Shown here piece by piece: positions 32,039 to 42,389 of a DNA stretch of 64,000 bases. The notes under the pieces were generated by a model. The model had not been told where the DNA came from. It saw only the letters and a list, made by a program, of their open reading frames with translations, and searched no databases. Source of the DNA: Mytilus galloprovincialis (lineage: Eukaryota; Mollusca; Bivalvia; Mytilida; Mytilidae); assembly GCF_965363235.1 (NCBI RefSeq), contig NC_134849.1, positions 63,569,122 to 63,633,121 on the forward strand, read 5' to 3'. Both the position numbers and the translations under genes were made by a program. Position 1 is the first letter of the stretch; each line of letters begins with the position of its first letter.

Positions 32039-34723
32039 TTTATTATTATTATTATTCTTCCGTTAAACTTTGACAAATTTAGCCGCGTTAACCGTAAGAC
32101 GTGTCGCTTTCATATTCACACTTTGTATAGATGTCATGAATACCTATCTGGAACTCACCCTGTGAGTCGAAATATTTTGTCGGTTCGGAGTAATCCCTCC
32201 GAAACCCAAAAACCTTGTTATCGTTCCAACACCATAACCGTAATAGGTAGAAAAAAAACAAAGGGTGAAATTTGTTCAGGACCAGACCCCGGTTCTTCGT
32301 TACATTTGGATCGAAAAGATTCAACGACTCATTGGTAGGGTTATGCCCCTATGAAAATTAACCCGTGTCGGTTGACCACCAAAACTCAGAAACCGCAAGT
32401 CGTAGACACCTAGGATCTTCACCATTCATCATGAATTCATGTATCTTTGAAAAACACCTCAAGGTCAAATGTGTATGTTGACCTTGATCTTTGACCTCAC
32501 ACCTTGTTATGGGATAATCTCAGAAACTATTATACTTACAGAAGTTTTAAATAGTGGAAAATGTTTGGGTCATTATGGCACAACTTTGTTACATTTTGAC
32601 CGAAGAGATTTGACCTTTTTTTAAGGGGCATAACCCCTGTTTTAGGTTTCTGGAAAGACAAAATCAGCTTTTACTATATAACCAAAGGTCCTAGACCCTT
32701 GGGGTCTTCAGTAATGGCATTGGGGACTAATGACCTTGACAAAGGTCAAAAGGTCAAAGGTCAAGGTCATGTCCCAGATAGCGAATTTAGTGTTTTTAAC
32801 CTTATATAAAGGATTTTTAGTGTGTTTTGGAGCTTTTTAAGGTTGACCTTGACCTTTTCAATACATTCTACGTCTGTTGGAACATGTATTTTACATTACA
32901 AAAGGAAAGACCTCTCAATTGTTCAAGAACAATTGACAGTTTAATTATTATTATTATTCTTCCGTTAAACTTTGACAAATTTAGCCGCGTTAACCGTAAG
33001 ACGTGTCGCTTTCATATTCACACTTTGTATAGATGTCATGAATACCTATCTGGAACTCACCCTGTGAGTCGAAATATTTTGTCGGTTCGGAGTAATCCCT
33101 CCGAAACCCAAAAACCTTGTTATCGTTCCAACACCATAACCGTAATAGGTAGAAAAAAAACAAAGGGTGAAATTTGTTCAGGACCAGACCCCGGTTCTTC
33201 GTTACATTTGGATCGAAAAGATTTAACGACTCATTGGTAGGGTTATGCCCCTATGAAAATTAACCCGTGTCGGTTGACCACCAAAACTCAGAAACCGTAA
33301 GTCGTAGACACCTAGGATCTTCACCAATCATCATCAATTCATGTATCTTTAAAAAATACCTCAAGGTCAAATTTGTATGTTGACCTTGACCTTTGACCTA
33401 ACACCTTGTTATGGGATAATCTCAGAAACCATTATAATTACAGAAGTTTTAAATAGTGGAAAATGTTTGGGTCATTATGGCGCAACTTTGTTACATTTTG
33501 ACCAAAGAGATTTGACCTTTCTATAAGGGGCATAACCCCTGTTTTAGGTTTCTGAAAAGACAAAATCAGCTTTTACTATATAACCAAAGGTCCTAGACCC
33601 TTGGGGTCTTCAGTAATGGCATTGGGGACTAATGACCTTGACAAAGGTCAAAAGGTCAAAGGTCAAGGTCATGTCCAAAATAGCGAATTTAGTGTTTTTA
33701 ACCTTATATAAAGGATTTTTAATGTGTTTTCGAGCTTTTTAAGGTTGACCTTGACCTCTTCAATACAGTCTACGTCTGTTGGAACATGTATTTTACATTA
33801 CAAAAGGAAAGACCTCTCAATTGTTCAAGAACAATTGACAGTTTAATTATTATTCTTTTTGTTCCGCCAAACTTTGACAAAATTTCCCTCCGTAACCGTA
33901 AACCATGTCGCTTTCATGTTCACACTTTGTATCGGTGTCATGAATACCTATCCGGAACTCACCCTGTGAGTCGAAATATTTTGTCGGTTCGGAGTAATCC
34001 CTCCGAAACCAAAAAACCTTGTTATCGTTCCAACACCGTAACCGTAATAGGTAGAAAAAAAACAAAGGGTGAAATTTGTTCAGGACCAGACCCCGGTTCT
34101 TCGTTACATTTGGATCGAAAAGATTCAACGACTCATTGGTAGGGTTATGCCCCTATTAAAATTAACCAGTGTCGGTTGGCCACCAAAACTCAGAAACCGT
34201 AAGTCGTAGACACCTAGGATCTTCACCAATCATCATCAATTCATGTATCTTTGAAAAATACCTCAAGGTCAAATTTGTATGTTGACCTTGACCTTTGACC
34301 TAACACCTTGTTATTGGATAATCTCAGAAACCATTATACTTACAGAAGTTTTAAATAGTGGAAAATGTTTGGGTCATTACGGCGCAACTTTGTTACATTT
34401 TGACCAAAGAGATTTGACCTTTTTATAAGGGGCATAACCCCTATTTTAGGTTTCTGAAAAGACAAAATCAGCTTTTACTATATAACCAAAGGTCCTAGAC
34501 CCATGGGGTCTTCAGCAATGACATTGGGGACTAATGACCTTGACAAAGGTCAAAAGGTCAAAGGTCAAGGTCATGTCCCATATAGCGAATTATGTGTTTT
34601 TGACCTTATTTAAAGGATTTTCAGTGTGTTTTAAAGCTTTTCAATACATTCTACGTCTATTTGAACATATATTTTGCATTATAAAAGGAAAGACCTCTCA
34701 ATTGTTCAAGAACAATTGACATT
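32039..34723 (+). repeat. Three tandem 902-bp units
   Basis: The landmark CTTCCGTTAAAC (third copy GTTCCGCCAAAC) occurs at 32057, 32959 and 33861, an exact 902-bp period. Each unit has CCGAAACCCAAAAACC-type text, an AGGTCA cluster, and ends AAAGGAAAGACCTCTC, then CAATTGTTCAAGAACAATTG. The terminal GGAAAGACCT mirrors AGGTCTTTCC at 31925 and 31991, so the block may be an element with AGGTCTTTCC inverted ends whose middle was tandemly amplified. The 78-137-codon frames repeated on both strands have no domain and no start conservation. Confidence 0.9.
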
Positions 34724-34747
34724 TTAATTTAATTTCCTATTTCTAAT

Positions 34748-34770
34748 AAAATGGTTGGATCCGCCCCTGA
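34748..34770. mobile_element. GGCGGA-type MITE, right-end relic
   Basis: AAAATGGTTGGATCCGCCCC and then TG match the right terminus of the family; the rest is absent. Confidence 0.6.
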
Positions 34771-35159
34771 CTTTTGTATGTCTGTACAAATACTGGATAA
34801 ATTTTAAGCAATATAAATAATCCATTGGTTTAAAGTTAACTAATGTATAAGCAGTTTAACCACTGGCTAACACTATCCCAACGTCTTGAGCAACCCAGTC
34901 CAGCACTCAAAGCGAACACGCTTACATGAAAGCAACGAGGCGTATCATTGGTTATTGTTGCCATCGGGTTGTTGTCTCATGTCAGTCATGGTCTCTTTAA
35001 TAAATATCCCGCTTCTCCTTGAAAAAGAAATGTTCAACTTAAATTTGATTTCCTTTCATAACGTCTACTGACTTCTATTGTATAGAGAGCAAATTATATA
35101 GTTCTGTAATTAAGCATATTTGAAATACTTTAGTAAATAGAATTATTTTGTGGTTGCAA

Positions 35160-35540
35160 TCATGTTTAACATCGCCACATTCGATATATCTTCTTCTTCT
35201 TTTGTTACAGAAAACCATCAACGTACTGATGTTTACTTTCCGGTGTTTGTCTTAAGCTGGGGCTCTGTAATTCAGTAGTTGTCTGTGGTTATTATCTTGT
35301 TATTATTACATTGTTTCTCAATATTTTTTTAACACAACAAGGCCGTTGGTCATTGCTTTTGAACTGTTTCAATTTTTGTTCCTAAACTTTGCATAGCTTT
35401 ACTTACTGTATGCCTAAAATATAAGGTTTATGGTATGTTCATTGTTGAAGGTCGTATGGTGATATCCATGTCCTTTAGTGTTTGGTGTATATTTACACCA
35501 TTCCACCATTGGCAATCATAACATATCTTCTTATTTTATA
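35160..35540 (+). repeat. Dispersed mussel repeat, 'GCAATCATACCACATCTTC' family, forward copy
   Basis: CATGTTTAACATCGCCACA, GCTCTGTAATTCAGTAGTTG, AGGCCGTTGGTCATTGC, CATTGTTGAAGGTCG and TTGGCAATCATAACATATC in order. Confidence 0.8.
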
Positions 35541-35544
35541 CAGA

Positions 35545-36850
35545 GTTTTCCTAAATGTTGATTGGGGATTTTTTTTTATCTTTTCTTTCGGGAGGGGGGG
35601 GTTAATTTATATTTGAAGGCCGCACACCTAGCTAAATCTTAATAAAGTTGATTAAATCCACGTTATTTGAATATAGTCGTTTCGCTGGCAATCTCCTTAT
35701 TTAACATCCATGACAAACAAAGCAACTGAACTTGACGAATGTATAGTTCTCTACGAGATTTGCGGATGCTGAAGTATATTTGATCAATTTTAAATACAGC
35801 CAAAGGGCGACAATTCAGTTTCAACCATGAACACATAACTGTATGTTAATTAATCATTAGGATAAATCTGGATTGTACAAAATATTATTAAAGTCATAAG
35901 AAACGACTGACCGGTGAAAAATCATGTTATTCCTATTCTTGAACAAATGCATGTATATATCATTAACTTAAGTCTTCTGTGCACAATTTTATCCCTATTT
36001 GCATAAATTTCGTATTATCGTCAATTTTTTTTTTCAATCGGTCAGTGTTGTTGTGAAAATATGGCAGGTAATTAAAGTTCGTGTTTTGAAGCCGAAGTTT
36101 AACGATTGTCACCTGTTTGTCAACAATCAACAAAAAAACATTGATATTGAGCACGTGTTTAACATGTACAATCAGATAATAGTTTATTTTAAGGACATCC
36201 ATTCGTATTGCGATCACCGGATTTTTACGAGATGGGGTCAAACTGAGGTCACTTTGCATACGGAAAATATGTCCTGAAGGAAGCAATCCAAAAAAAGTAA
36301 ACCTATTCTAAATCTGAACAAATTAAAGAATTTTCTTCAGAAAAAAAGTATATGTACATAAGTTTTATAATGAAAACTACCCTTTGATGTTAACTTTTGT
36401 TGATTTTCTAATGTTAAATGTTTGAATATTTAAGCCAAGCATATGTTTTTAGTTACATGTATCGGGTCAACATCCGCGTGTATAGACAGTGATCCATTAT
36501 CTTCGTTTTCGTAATTCTTTAAATAGTAATTCCGCTTACAAATCGGTTTAAATCATCCGGGATTAGGCAATGTCTGCGTACGAAATCTGTTATTAACAAT
36601 TAATGTAACTTTGTTGAAACTGCAGCAAGTAAGTTGAAAATATCTTTTTTAAATGACAATTATATATCATTGGGGATATGTGTTACATATATAAAGCATT
36701 TCACAATTATTAACTGCACATTTTCACAATTAATTTGTTGTCCAAGATTTTCAAAAAAATGAGTTGATAATTACATACTTTTATAACTGAAAGTCACGCT
36801 CACATGAATAAGAACCTTTTATCTTTTGATATTTTCATTTCTCAAACATG
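35545..36850. other. Noncoding stretch with one two-strand open region
   Basis: At 35963..36286 both strands are open for about 100 codons, but neither frame shows a domain, signal peptide or splice sites. A G8 run lies at about 35594. Otherwise nothing recognised. Confidence 0.35.
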
Positions 36851-36853
36851 TTT

Positions 36854-36903
36854 GTCATACCAGAGACATATATACACATGTGTATATATGTCTCTGGTCA
36901 TAC
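36854..36903. repeat. 36-bp perfect palindrome bracketed by 7-bp direct repeats
   Basis: 36861..36896 is an exact 18+18 palindrome starting CAGAGACATATATACACA. GTCATAC lies directly before (36854..36860) and after (36897..36903). Confidence 0.9.
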
Positions 36904-37108
36904 ATATATATACTTGTAATATCGTATCCATTTTTTTAAAGAAATAAATAGAGTTTTATGAAAGTTTTCAGAGAAAAATGTTTATATAATATATAATATA
37001 ACAAAATTACTCTTAACATTTTTTTTTCTGACCTTTCTAAAATAAATAATGTTTTTTCATGTTTTTCTGTGTGAAAGTGATGCTATGAGATCTCATAAAA
37101 TCATGTCA

Positions 37109-37170
37109 TTCGGCAATCCTCGGTAGAATCCGCTAGATGAGGGTACGGAATCGGCCGAGTTGAGACGAAT
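37109..37170. repeat. Imperfect palindromic repeat, copy 1
   Basis: ATTCGGCAATCCTCGG, AGAATCCGCT, AGATGAGGGTACGGAATCGG and GAGTTGAGACGAAT. The ends pair imperfectly. A close second copy lies at 59790..59860, so this is a dispersed short element. Confidence 0.75.
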
Positions 37171-37396
37171 GAAAATCATGTAAATCTATTCTCTGGACCC
37201 TTTTGTAACTTTTTCCTGTCTTCTGTCTTCTGTATTTGTAAATAATTTAATTTTGGATGTAACACGTCTTCTGATTGGCTGACGTTATTTTGTTATGAGC
37301 CCATAGACATAATTTTGTCATGTGACCGTGACGTCATCAACGTTTTTTTTATGGTTTTCTACGGTTTAAAATGGAATTTAGAATTAAATTATAAGA

Positions 37397-37490
37397 AATG
37401 ACTGTAATATTTTTTCTGTCTATTCGAATTAACATAAAAATTGTTTTTTTATGTTATTTCTTCATAGACAGAAAAAATATTACAGTCATT
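37397..37490. mobile_element. 94-bp foldback element
   Basis: AATGACTGTAATATTTTTTC and TGTCTAT at the left are exactly complementary to the right 27 bases. With a few mismatches the arms extend to about 44 bases, leaving a loop of TTGTT. Confidence 0.85.
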
Positions 37491-37756
37491 CATTAAATAT
37501 ATTTTGATAAAGGCGAACTAAAGGGACTTTCAAACTAGATAGGACAAACATCATGTAAGACACAAAATAGAAAACTAAAGACTAAGCAACACACACCCCA
37601 CAAAAAGTGGCACCGCTTTTATCAGTGTAATATTTATTTATACTGATATTCTTCTAAAAATGATTAAAAGTCGTGATTACTATTTATATTACTTACTTAC
37701 TTACTCCTTGCTATGCCTTATAGCTAAATAAAATGATATCTTTTTATAATTTCTTT

Positions 37757-37864
37757 AACATAAATATAATATATAAATATTATTTCTCTTCTTTGAATAT
37801 TTGACATAATTATTTTAACATAAATATAATATATAAATTTTATTTCTCTTCTTTGAATATTTGA
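37757..37864 (+). repeat. Two tandem copies of a 56-bp AT-rich unit
   Basis: TAACATAAATATAATATAT followed by TTTCTCTTCTTTGAATATTT occurs twice, at about 37757 and 37813. Confidence 0.8.
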
Positions 37865-38006
37865 TTACGTTAACATACATATATAATGTTGATTCATGAT
37901 ATAATGATTCGCTGATTACTTATTTTCGTTGATAACGTGGATACAGGTAAACCACGAAATTAGATGTTCAACGAATGAACAATTATAACAGGTTTGTATA
38001 CAGACT

Positions 38007-38160
38007 CAGTGGCGGATGCAGCCATTTTAAAAGGGGGGTCCCAACCCAGAGTAAAAGGGGGTTTCCAACTATATGCTCCCATTCAAATGCATTGATCGGC
38101 CAAAAAAAGGGGGGTTGCAACCCCCGGAAACCCCCCCCCCCCCCTTTGGATCCGCCACTG
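38007..38160. mobile_element. GGCGGA-type MITE, copy 3
   Basis: Begins CAGTGGCGGATGCAGCC, ends TGGATCCGCCACTG; AGACT lies on both sides (38002..38006 and 38161..38165). Internal CAAATGCATTGATCGGCC and a C14-15 run near the right end. Confidence 0.92.
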
Positions 38161-38261
38161 AGACTTTGGAAAAAAACCATGAAATTAAATATCCACGAAC
38201 AAATAAGTTTCCGTAATGCAAAAAAAAATGGTACCCACGAAATTAAATGAATACATAGTAT

Positions 38262-38400
38262 ATAAAATTGAGAATGGAAATGGGGACAACAACCCAACCA
38301 TAGATCAGACAACAACCGATGGCCATCAATGGCCATCAATGGGTCCTCAATGTAGCGAGAGACTCCCGCACCCTGAGGAGTCTTTCAGCTGGAATATATG
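38262..38400 (-). repeat. Dispersed mussel repeat, 'CGGGTTGTTGTCTCTTTG' family, reversed copy
   Basis: Reverse copies of CATTTCCATTCTCAA, GGTTGTTGTC and the GGGTGCGGGAGTCTCTCGC block. GGCCATCAAT is duplicated inside. Confidence 0.8.
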
Positions 38401-38504
38401 TGTATTTTAGGCTTGATAAAGTGTTTGGCAATCGCAATGCGAGATTACTAATAATTATTTATCTTTTATTTTGATATTGTAGGTAGTTTGTACAGACACA
38501 GACG

Positions 38505-38579
38505 ATGCCGCGTTTAATTGTCATCTTTACCATCACATTTCTGTTCCTCGATATTGTCGTCTCCAGACCGAGGCTTAAG
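38505..38579 (+). CDS. Acidic protein exon 1: signal peptide
   Basis: ATG at 38505 in GACGATGCC opens 25 codons ending RPRLK at a GTAAAC donor. A TATTGTAG at 38475..38482 could be the acceptor of this exon, giving a short 5' UTR. Confidence 0.75.
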
Positions 38580-41500
38580 GTAAACTACCTCATACTTATA
38601 TGATTACATTAGATGTATGTTTCATTATAATACGTTATTCTGATTGGCTACACTGCAATCTCGCATTATTCCTGAATCAACTTCATTACACAATAATTTA
38701 TCATTCACGATGACACGAAGTCCCACTATAAAGTGCACATGTAAATTAATTAAAAACTTGATAAAAATCGTGTTTTCATGATCCTAGCTAAAAAATGTAA
38801 TTATAAGTATTGAATGCTTCTTTTTTTAAATTCATTTTTTAAATTGACCGTGCGCACATCTTTAGAATGAAGCGCCTGCGCTTCATACAAAATGTACTTC
38901 GGTCAACGCTTTTACATCCCAATGAAGTTACAAAAAGAAGCATTCAAATCTTAAATGCTGTGCATTCCCTGTGGTCTCAGATCTCATGTAACAAACATCA
39001 TACAACGCGTTTAAAAATATCGTTGAAAGAAGATAACTTTCAGACTAAAGGTCAATATAACGGTCTCAGATCTCGTGTAACAAACATCATACAACGCGTT
39101 TAAAAATACCGTTAAAAGGAGATAACTCTCAGACTAGAGGTCAATATAACTATTGGGAATAGTTTGCTACTAGTTCACAAGTGAGAACGAGCTAGTTTTT
39201 TAATAATGACACATGATACCAAGCAAGATGTGATTTTGATTTAGGGTGTCAGACCAATAATTCAAAGTCCCTATCATTTCGACCAAAAACTGAATTTTTT
39301 ACAACTTTTAAATATTTTACATAAGTTTAAATTCATAGAAACCAAGTATATCCAGGTTTTTTTTTGTGAGGGAAAACTACTTTTACATAGATTTACATTG
39401 AAGTAAGTGAATATAATATGGACGGATCCATATGGAACGTATTGATCCAATCAAAAGTTCATGTTCTGGGGATTGGGTGAGGGGGATCTCTATGGATTTT
39501 TTTTCCGGACAATTTTTTTCTCTCAGGGAGCTGAGGGTAAAACAAACATTTTTTTCTCAGGGTAAAAAAACTAATTATTTTTTTCTTCAAAAACTGGAAA
39601 CAAACTTTTTTCCATAAAAAATCTAAAGCCCCCATCCCCCGAAAATCAAATGGTGGCTGCCTAATTGATAAATGTCTACCTATGTTATAATGAACTCTGC
39701 GTTTCCTCGACGCACTATTACTTCTACTGAAACAAACATCACAATATGATTTCCTGTCATAATCAAATCATTTATAAGTGTTTAATAAGACGTAAATATT
39801 CATAGTATAAAAAGATAAGTAAAAGGATGTTACAAATAATAACAACATTGTATAAATACATCTAACCCGATTATAATCCAGTCGTTATTTTCCGACTCAT
39901 TACCGATCGCTGCATCGAAGGACACTAACCCATATAGGACTCTGAATTATTCCAGTTTTAAATACATCCATCAGATTGGTCAAGCATAGAGGGGTTAACG
40001 AGATTTGTTTCAATAAAATGAGCTTTCTGGACTCCATTTTGCAGTAAATATTTTTGGCAGTATTCCTGTTTTAGAATGTATATTTCTTTTTGAATAGCAC
40101 CCCTTGAATCGTATTTTTTTATTTTTATTATTATTATTAATTCTGTCAGTGTACTTTCGTAGTTGTAACTACCACAAGTTTTAATTAAAATGCATTTTTT
40201 TTTTTCATCCAGAGAACCCCGGACTTTGAACCGATGCATCTCTTTGTTGAAAAACAAGACGAAGGCGAAAACAATGGCGAACAATTGCAAGTGGCTGTCA
40301 CTTCTGAACAAAATAATATAGATAGGCCGATACGTTATGATGACGGACCTTTATTTCCACGTGACTTCCGGGTTAGCCAAGAAGATGAACCTAGTACCGA
40401 CGATCCTGTACGATTTGATGATGTACCATTGAATCCAAATGATAACCAGTTACAGCAAGTAGAGCAAAACGAAAATACTGACCCAAACTATAATGAAACG
40501 CCGACACGGTTCAATAATGGTGGATTGACTGCTGACCTTGAGCTAAACAGGCCAGAAGATATACAGTTAGATAATGAGAATACACATCTTAACCAAGTTG
40601 GGGACGACTCGCATTCGCAGATAGACAACGGTGGGTTGTATCCAAGTAACTTGCAAACGAATGAAACGGACGATAGTCAAATAAATGAAACAAAAGAACA
40701 ACCTAGTACTGACGCTCCGGTGCGATTTGACGATGGACCACTGAATCAAAATGACAATCAATTGCAGCAAATAAGGCAAAACGAGAATACTGACCCAAGC
40801 TATAATGAAACGCCGACACGTTTCGATAATGGTGGATTAACTGCTGACCTTGAGCTAAACAGGACAGAAGATATACAGTTAGATAATGCGAATAAAGACT
40901 CTAATCAAGTTGGGGACGACTCGCATTCGCAGATAGACAACGGTGGGTTGTATCCAAGTAACTTACAAACGAATGAAACGGACGACAACAAATTGAATGA
41001 AACAAAAGAACAACCTAGTACTGACGCTCCGGTGCGATTTGACGATGGACCACTGAATCAAAATGATAATCAATTGCAGCAAGCAAAGCAAAACGAGAAT
41101 ACTAACCGAAGTTATAATGAAACGCCGACACGGTTCGATAATGGCGGATTGACTGCTGACCTTAAGCTTACCAGTCCAGAAAATCAAGAGTTAGATAATG
41201 AGAATAAAGATTTTAAGCAAGTTAGCGACGAAACGCGTTTCCAGATAGATAATGGCGGTTTGTACCCAAGTAACTTGCAAAGGAATGAAACGGACGACAA
41301 CAAATTGAATGAAACAAAAGAAAAACCTAGTACCTACGCTTCTTTACGATTTGATGAATTAAGCGAAAATGATAATAACGAAGATGCTGTTTCAAGAATC
41401 ACTGACATTTATGGAGAAAAAGCTGACAAGTCCGAAAATGACGACATTGATTCAAATGCTGATAATTTCAACAGGATGCGAATGAAACGATTTATCAACC

Positions 41501-41853
41501 AATTTGAGGAAGATGATTTGAATGATTTAGATATCGATGGCGATAAAAATAACGATATACATGTATCATTAAAATTCGATACAAATTCAGCCGATCTCTA
41601 TGACCAAGGGAATAACCAAATGGACAATGAGGTTGATCCTAATGCGAAAGTATCGGATAAGGACGATACTGATGATTTGAAGGCAGACGATACGGATAAT
41701 TTCAATGAAAACGATATTGATAATCCTGATGAAGAAGATATCGACGAAGATGATGTCAATAAAGATGATATCGATGAAAATGATATTGACGAAGATGATA
41801 TCGATGAGGATGATATTGATAAGGATGATGTCAATAAAGATGATATCAATTAG
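38505..41853 (+). CDS. Secreted acidic tandem-repeat protein, two coding exons, 571 residues
   Basis: Exons 38505..38579 and 40213..41853, phase 0 at the junction, sites AAG|GTAAAC and TTCATCCAG|AG. Exon 1 encodes a signal peptide (MPRLIVIFTITFLFLDIVVS, then RPRLK). Exon 2 encodes, after a short linker, three 104-residue repeats (40390..41325) with motifs RFDDGPLN, RFDNGGLTADL and DNGGLYPSNLQ. A spacer with RMRMKRFINQFEED follows, then an Asp/Ile/Asn-rich tail of DDIDEDD type. The protein is strongly acidic, has very few aromatics, and no Cys is evident in the mature part, so it is probably disordered and able to bind calcium. Secreted Asp-rich repeat proteins in bivalves are often shell or byssus matrix components; this is inference, and I do not recognise the family. 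The stop at 41851..41853 looks premature. Confidence 0.8.
38860..39150 (+). repeat. Dispersed repeat with an 85-bp tandem duplication, in the intron
   Basis: AATGAAGCGCC/TGCGCTTCAT is a small palindrome at about 38868. Then GGTCTCAGATCTCATG, CAAACATCATACAACGCG and GACTAAAGGTCAATATAAC occur twice, at about 38975 and 39062. Confidence 0.8.
39160..40205 (+). other. Intron remainder of the acidic protein gene
   Basis: T-rich text with AGGGTAAAA/TTTTTTTCTCAGGG near 39520..39570 and a long pyrimidine tract (40193..40210) directly before the exon 2 acceptor. Confidence 0.5.
40213..41853 (+). CDS. Acidic protein exon 2: repeats and acidic tail
   Basis: Reads RTPDFEPMHLFVEKQD from the acceptor, so the first Met at 40234 is internal. 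546 codons to the TAG at 41851. Confidence 0.85.
   Translation, partial: RTPDFEPMHLFVEKQDEGENNGEQLQVAVTSEQNNIDRPIRYDDGPLFPRDFRVSQEDEPSTDDPVRFDDVPLNPNDNQLQQVEQNENTDPNYNETPTRFNNGGLTADLELNRPEDIQLDNENTHLNQVGDDSHSQIDNGGLYPSNLQTNETDDSQINETKEQPSTDAPVRFDDGPLNQNDNQLQQIRQNENTDPSYNETPTRFDNGGLTADLELNRTEDIQLDNANKDSNQVGDDSHSQIDNGGLYPSNLQTNETDDNKLNETKEQPSTDAPVRFDDGPLNQNDNQLQQAKQNENTNRSYNETPTRFDNGGLTADLKLTSPENQELDNENKDFKQVSDETRFQIDNGGLYPSNLQRNETDDNKLNETKEKPSTYASLRFDELSENDNNEDAVSRITDIYGEKADKSENDDIDSNADNFNRMRMKRFINQFEEDDLNDLDIDGDKNNDIHVSLKFDTNSADLYDQGNNQMDNEVDPNAKVSDKDDTDDLKADDTDNFNENDIDNPDEEDIDEDDVNKDDIDENDIDEDDIDEDDIDKDDVNKDDIN
40390..41325 (+). repeat. Three 312-bp coding repeats with no length change
   Basis: CCTAGTAC starts units at 40390, 40702 and 41014, and the fourth, partial unit at 41326, an exact 312-bp (104-codon) period. 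Units 1-2 and 2-3 are close in sequence; the fourth loses the RFDDGPL motif. Confidence 0.95.
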
Positions 41854-41949
41854 GATAATATCGATGATGATGATATCAATGAAAATAATATCGATGAAGA
41901 CGATACTGGTAATTCCAATGACGAAGATAATGCTACCGAGCCTAAATAA
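41854..41949 (+). pseudogene. In-frame continuation after the TAG of the acidic protein
   Basis: After TAG 41851..41853 the frame stays open for 31 more codons of the same type (DNIDDDDINENNIDEDD, then a less repetitive end NSNDEDNATEPK) and ends in TAA at 41947..41949. GAG to TAG by one base would explain the break. Confidence 0.7.
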
Positions 41950-41950
41950 A
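41945..41950 (+). terminator. AATAAA overlapping the second stop of the acidic protein
   Basis: CCTAAATAAAGAAT: the TAA at 41947 is part of an AATAAA. It is a plausible poly(A) signal for the gene, which would fix the ancestral 3' end here. Confidence 0.5.
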
Positions 41951-42079
41951 GAATTATTTTTGTATTGGTTAATTTTGTACAATCTTGGTTTTTTTTTTTA
42001 ATCCATTTGACTCCAGATGCTAATGATCAAACATACTAGATGCTTTATAAATGTTATTTAATGAATACTTATGTCATAA

Positions 42080-42125
42080 CACAGTACTACTGAACGTTGC
42101 ATTAAACGCCAACCAATCAATCAAC
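42080..42125 (+). repeat. Short dispersed-repeat tail
   Basis: GAACGTTGCATTAAACGCC and then CAATCAATCAACCAAT is the end of a mollusc repeat that I recognise; the body is not clear here. Confidence 0.45.
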
Positions 42126-42226
42126 CAATAATAAAATTGTTGTCTTGTGTTTCATGTCTTGTCGAATAAAGTAGAGTTATCTTTCCTAGAACTAAAATAT
42201 TACTGTTAAGTTAAAAAAAATCCTGA

Positions 42227-42385
42227 TACCAGGATTTAAAATGTGATCGCCGGACTTACGCTTTGTCTACAGCGCTATTGTTGTAATTAAACATATCTAG
42301 ACACCAGGATTAAAATTGTGTACGCCATACATGCGTGTTGTCTACAAAATACTCATCAGTGACGCTCGAATCAAAACATTTGAAA
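42227..42385 (+). repeat. Dispersed bivalve repeat, two diverged partial copies in tandem
   Basis: ACCAGGATTTAAAATGTGAT and, 70 bases on, ACCAGGATTAAAATTGTGT; the second continues GTTGTCTACAAAATACTCATC and AGTGACGCTCGAATC. Same family as 13608..13984. Confidence 0.75.
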
Positions 42386-42389
42386 AAAT

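Noticed and set aside
32088..34128. Repeated 77-137-codon frames on both strands of the 902-bp units
   Set aside because: They recur because the DNA is repeated; no domain, and both strands are open in the same place.
35963..36286. About 100 codons open on both strands
   Set aside because: Two-strand openness with no recognisable domain is more likely chance in AT-rich DNA.
40330..41350. RFamide-type neuropeptide precursor, from repeated RF motifs
   Set aside because: The motifs are RFDDG/RFDNG, not RFG followed by a basic site, and dibasic cleavage sites are absent between repeats.
41587..41982. 131-codon minus frame of Ile/Asp-type repeats (also plus frame 41705..42001)
   Set aside because: Shadow of the low-complexity GATGATATC tail of the acidic gene; no splice or signal support.
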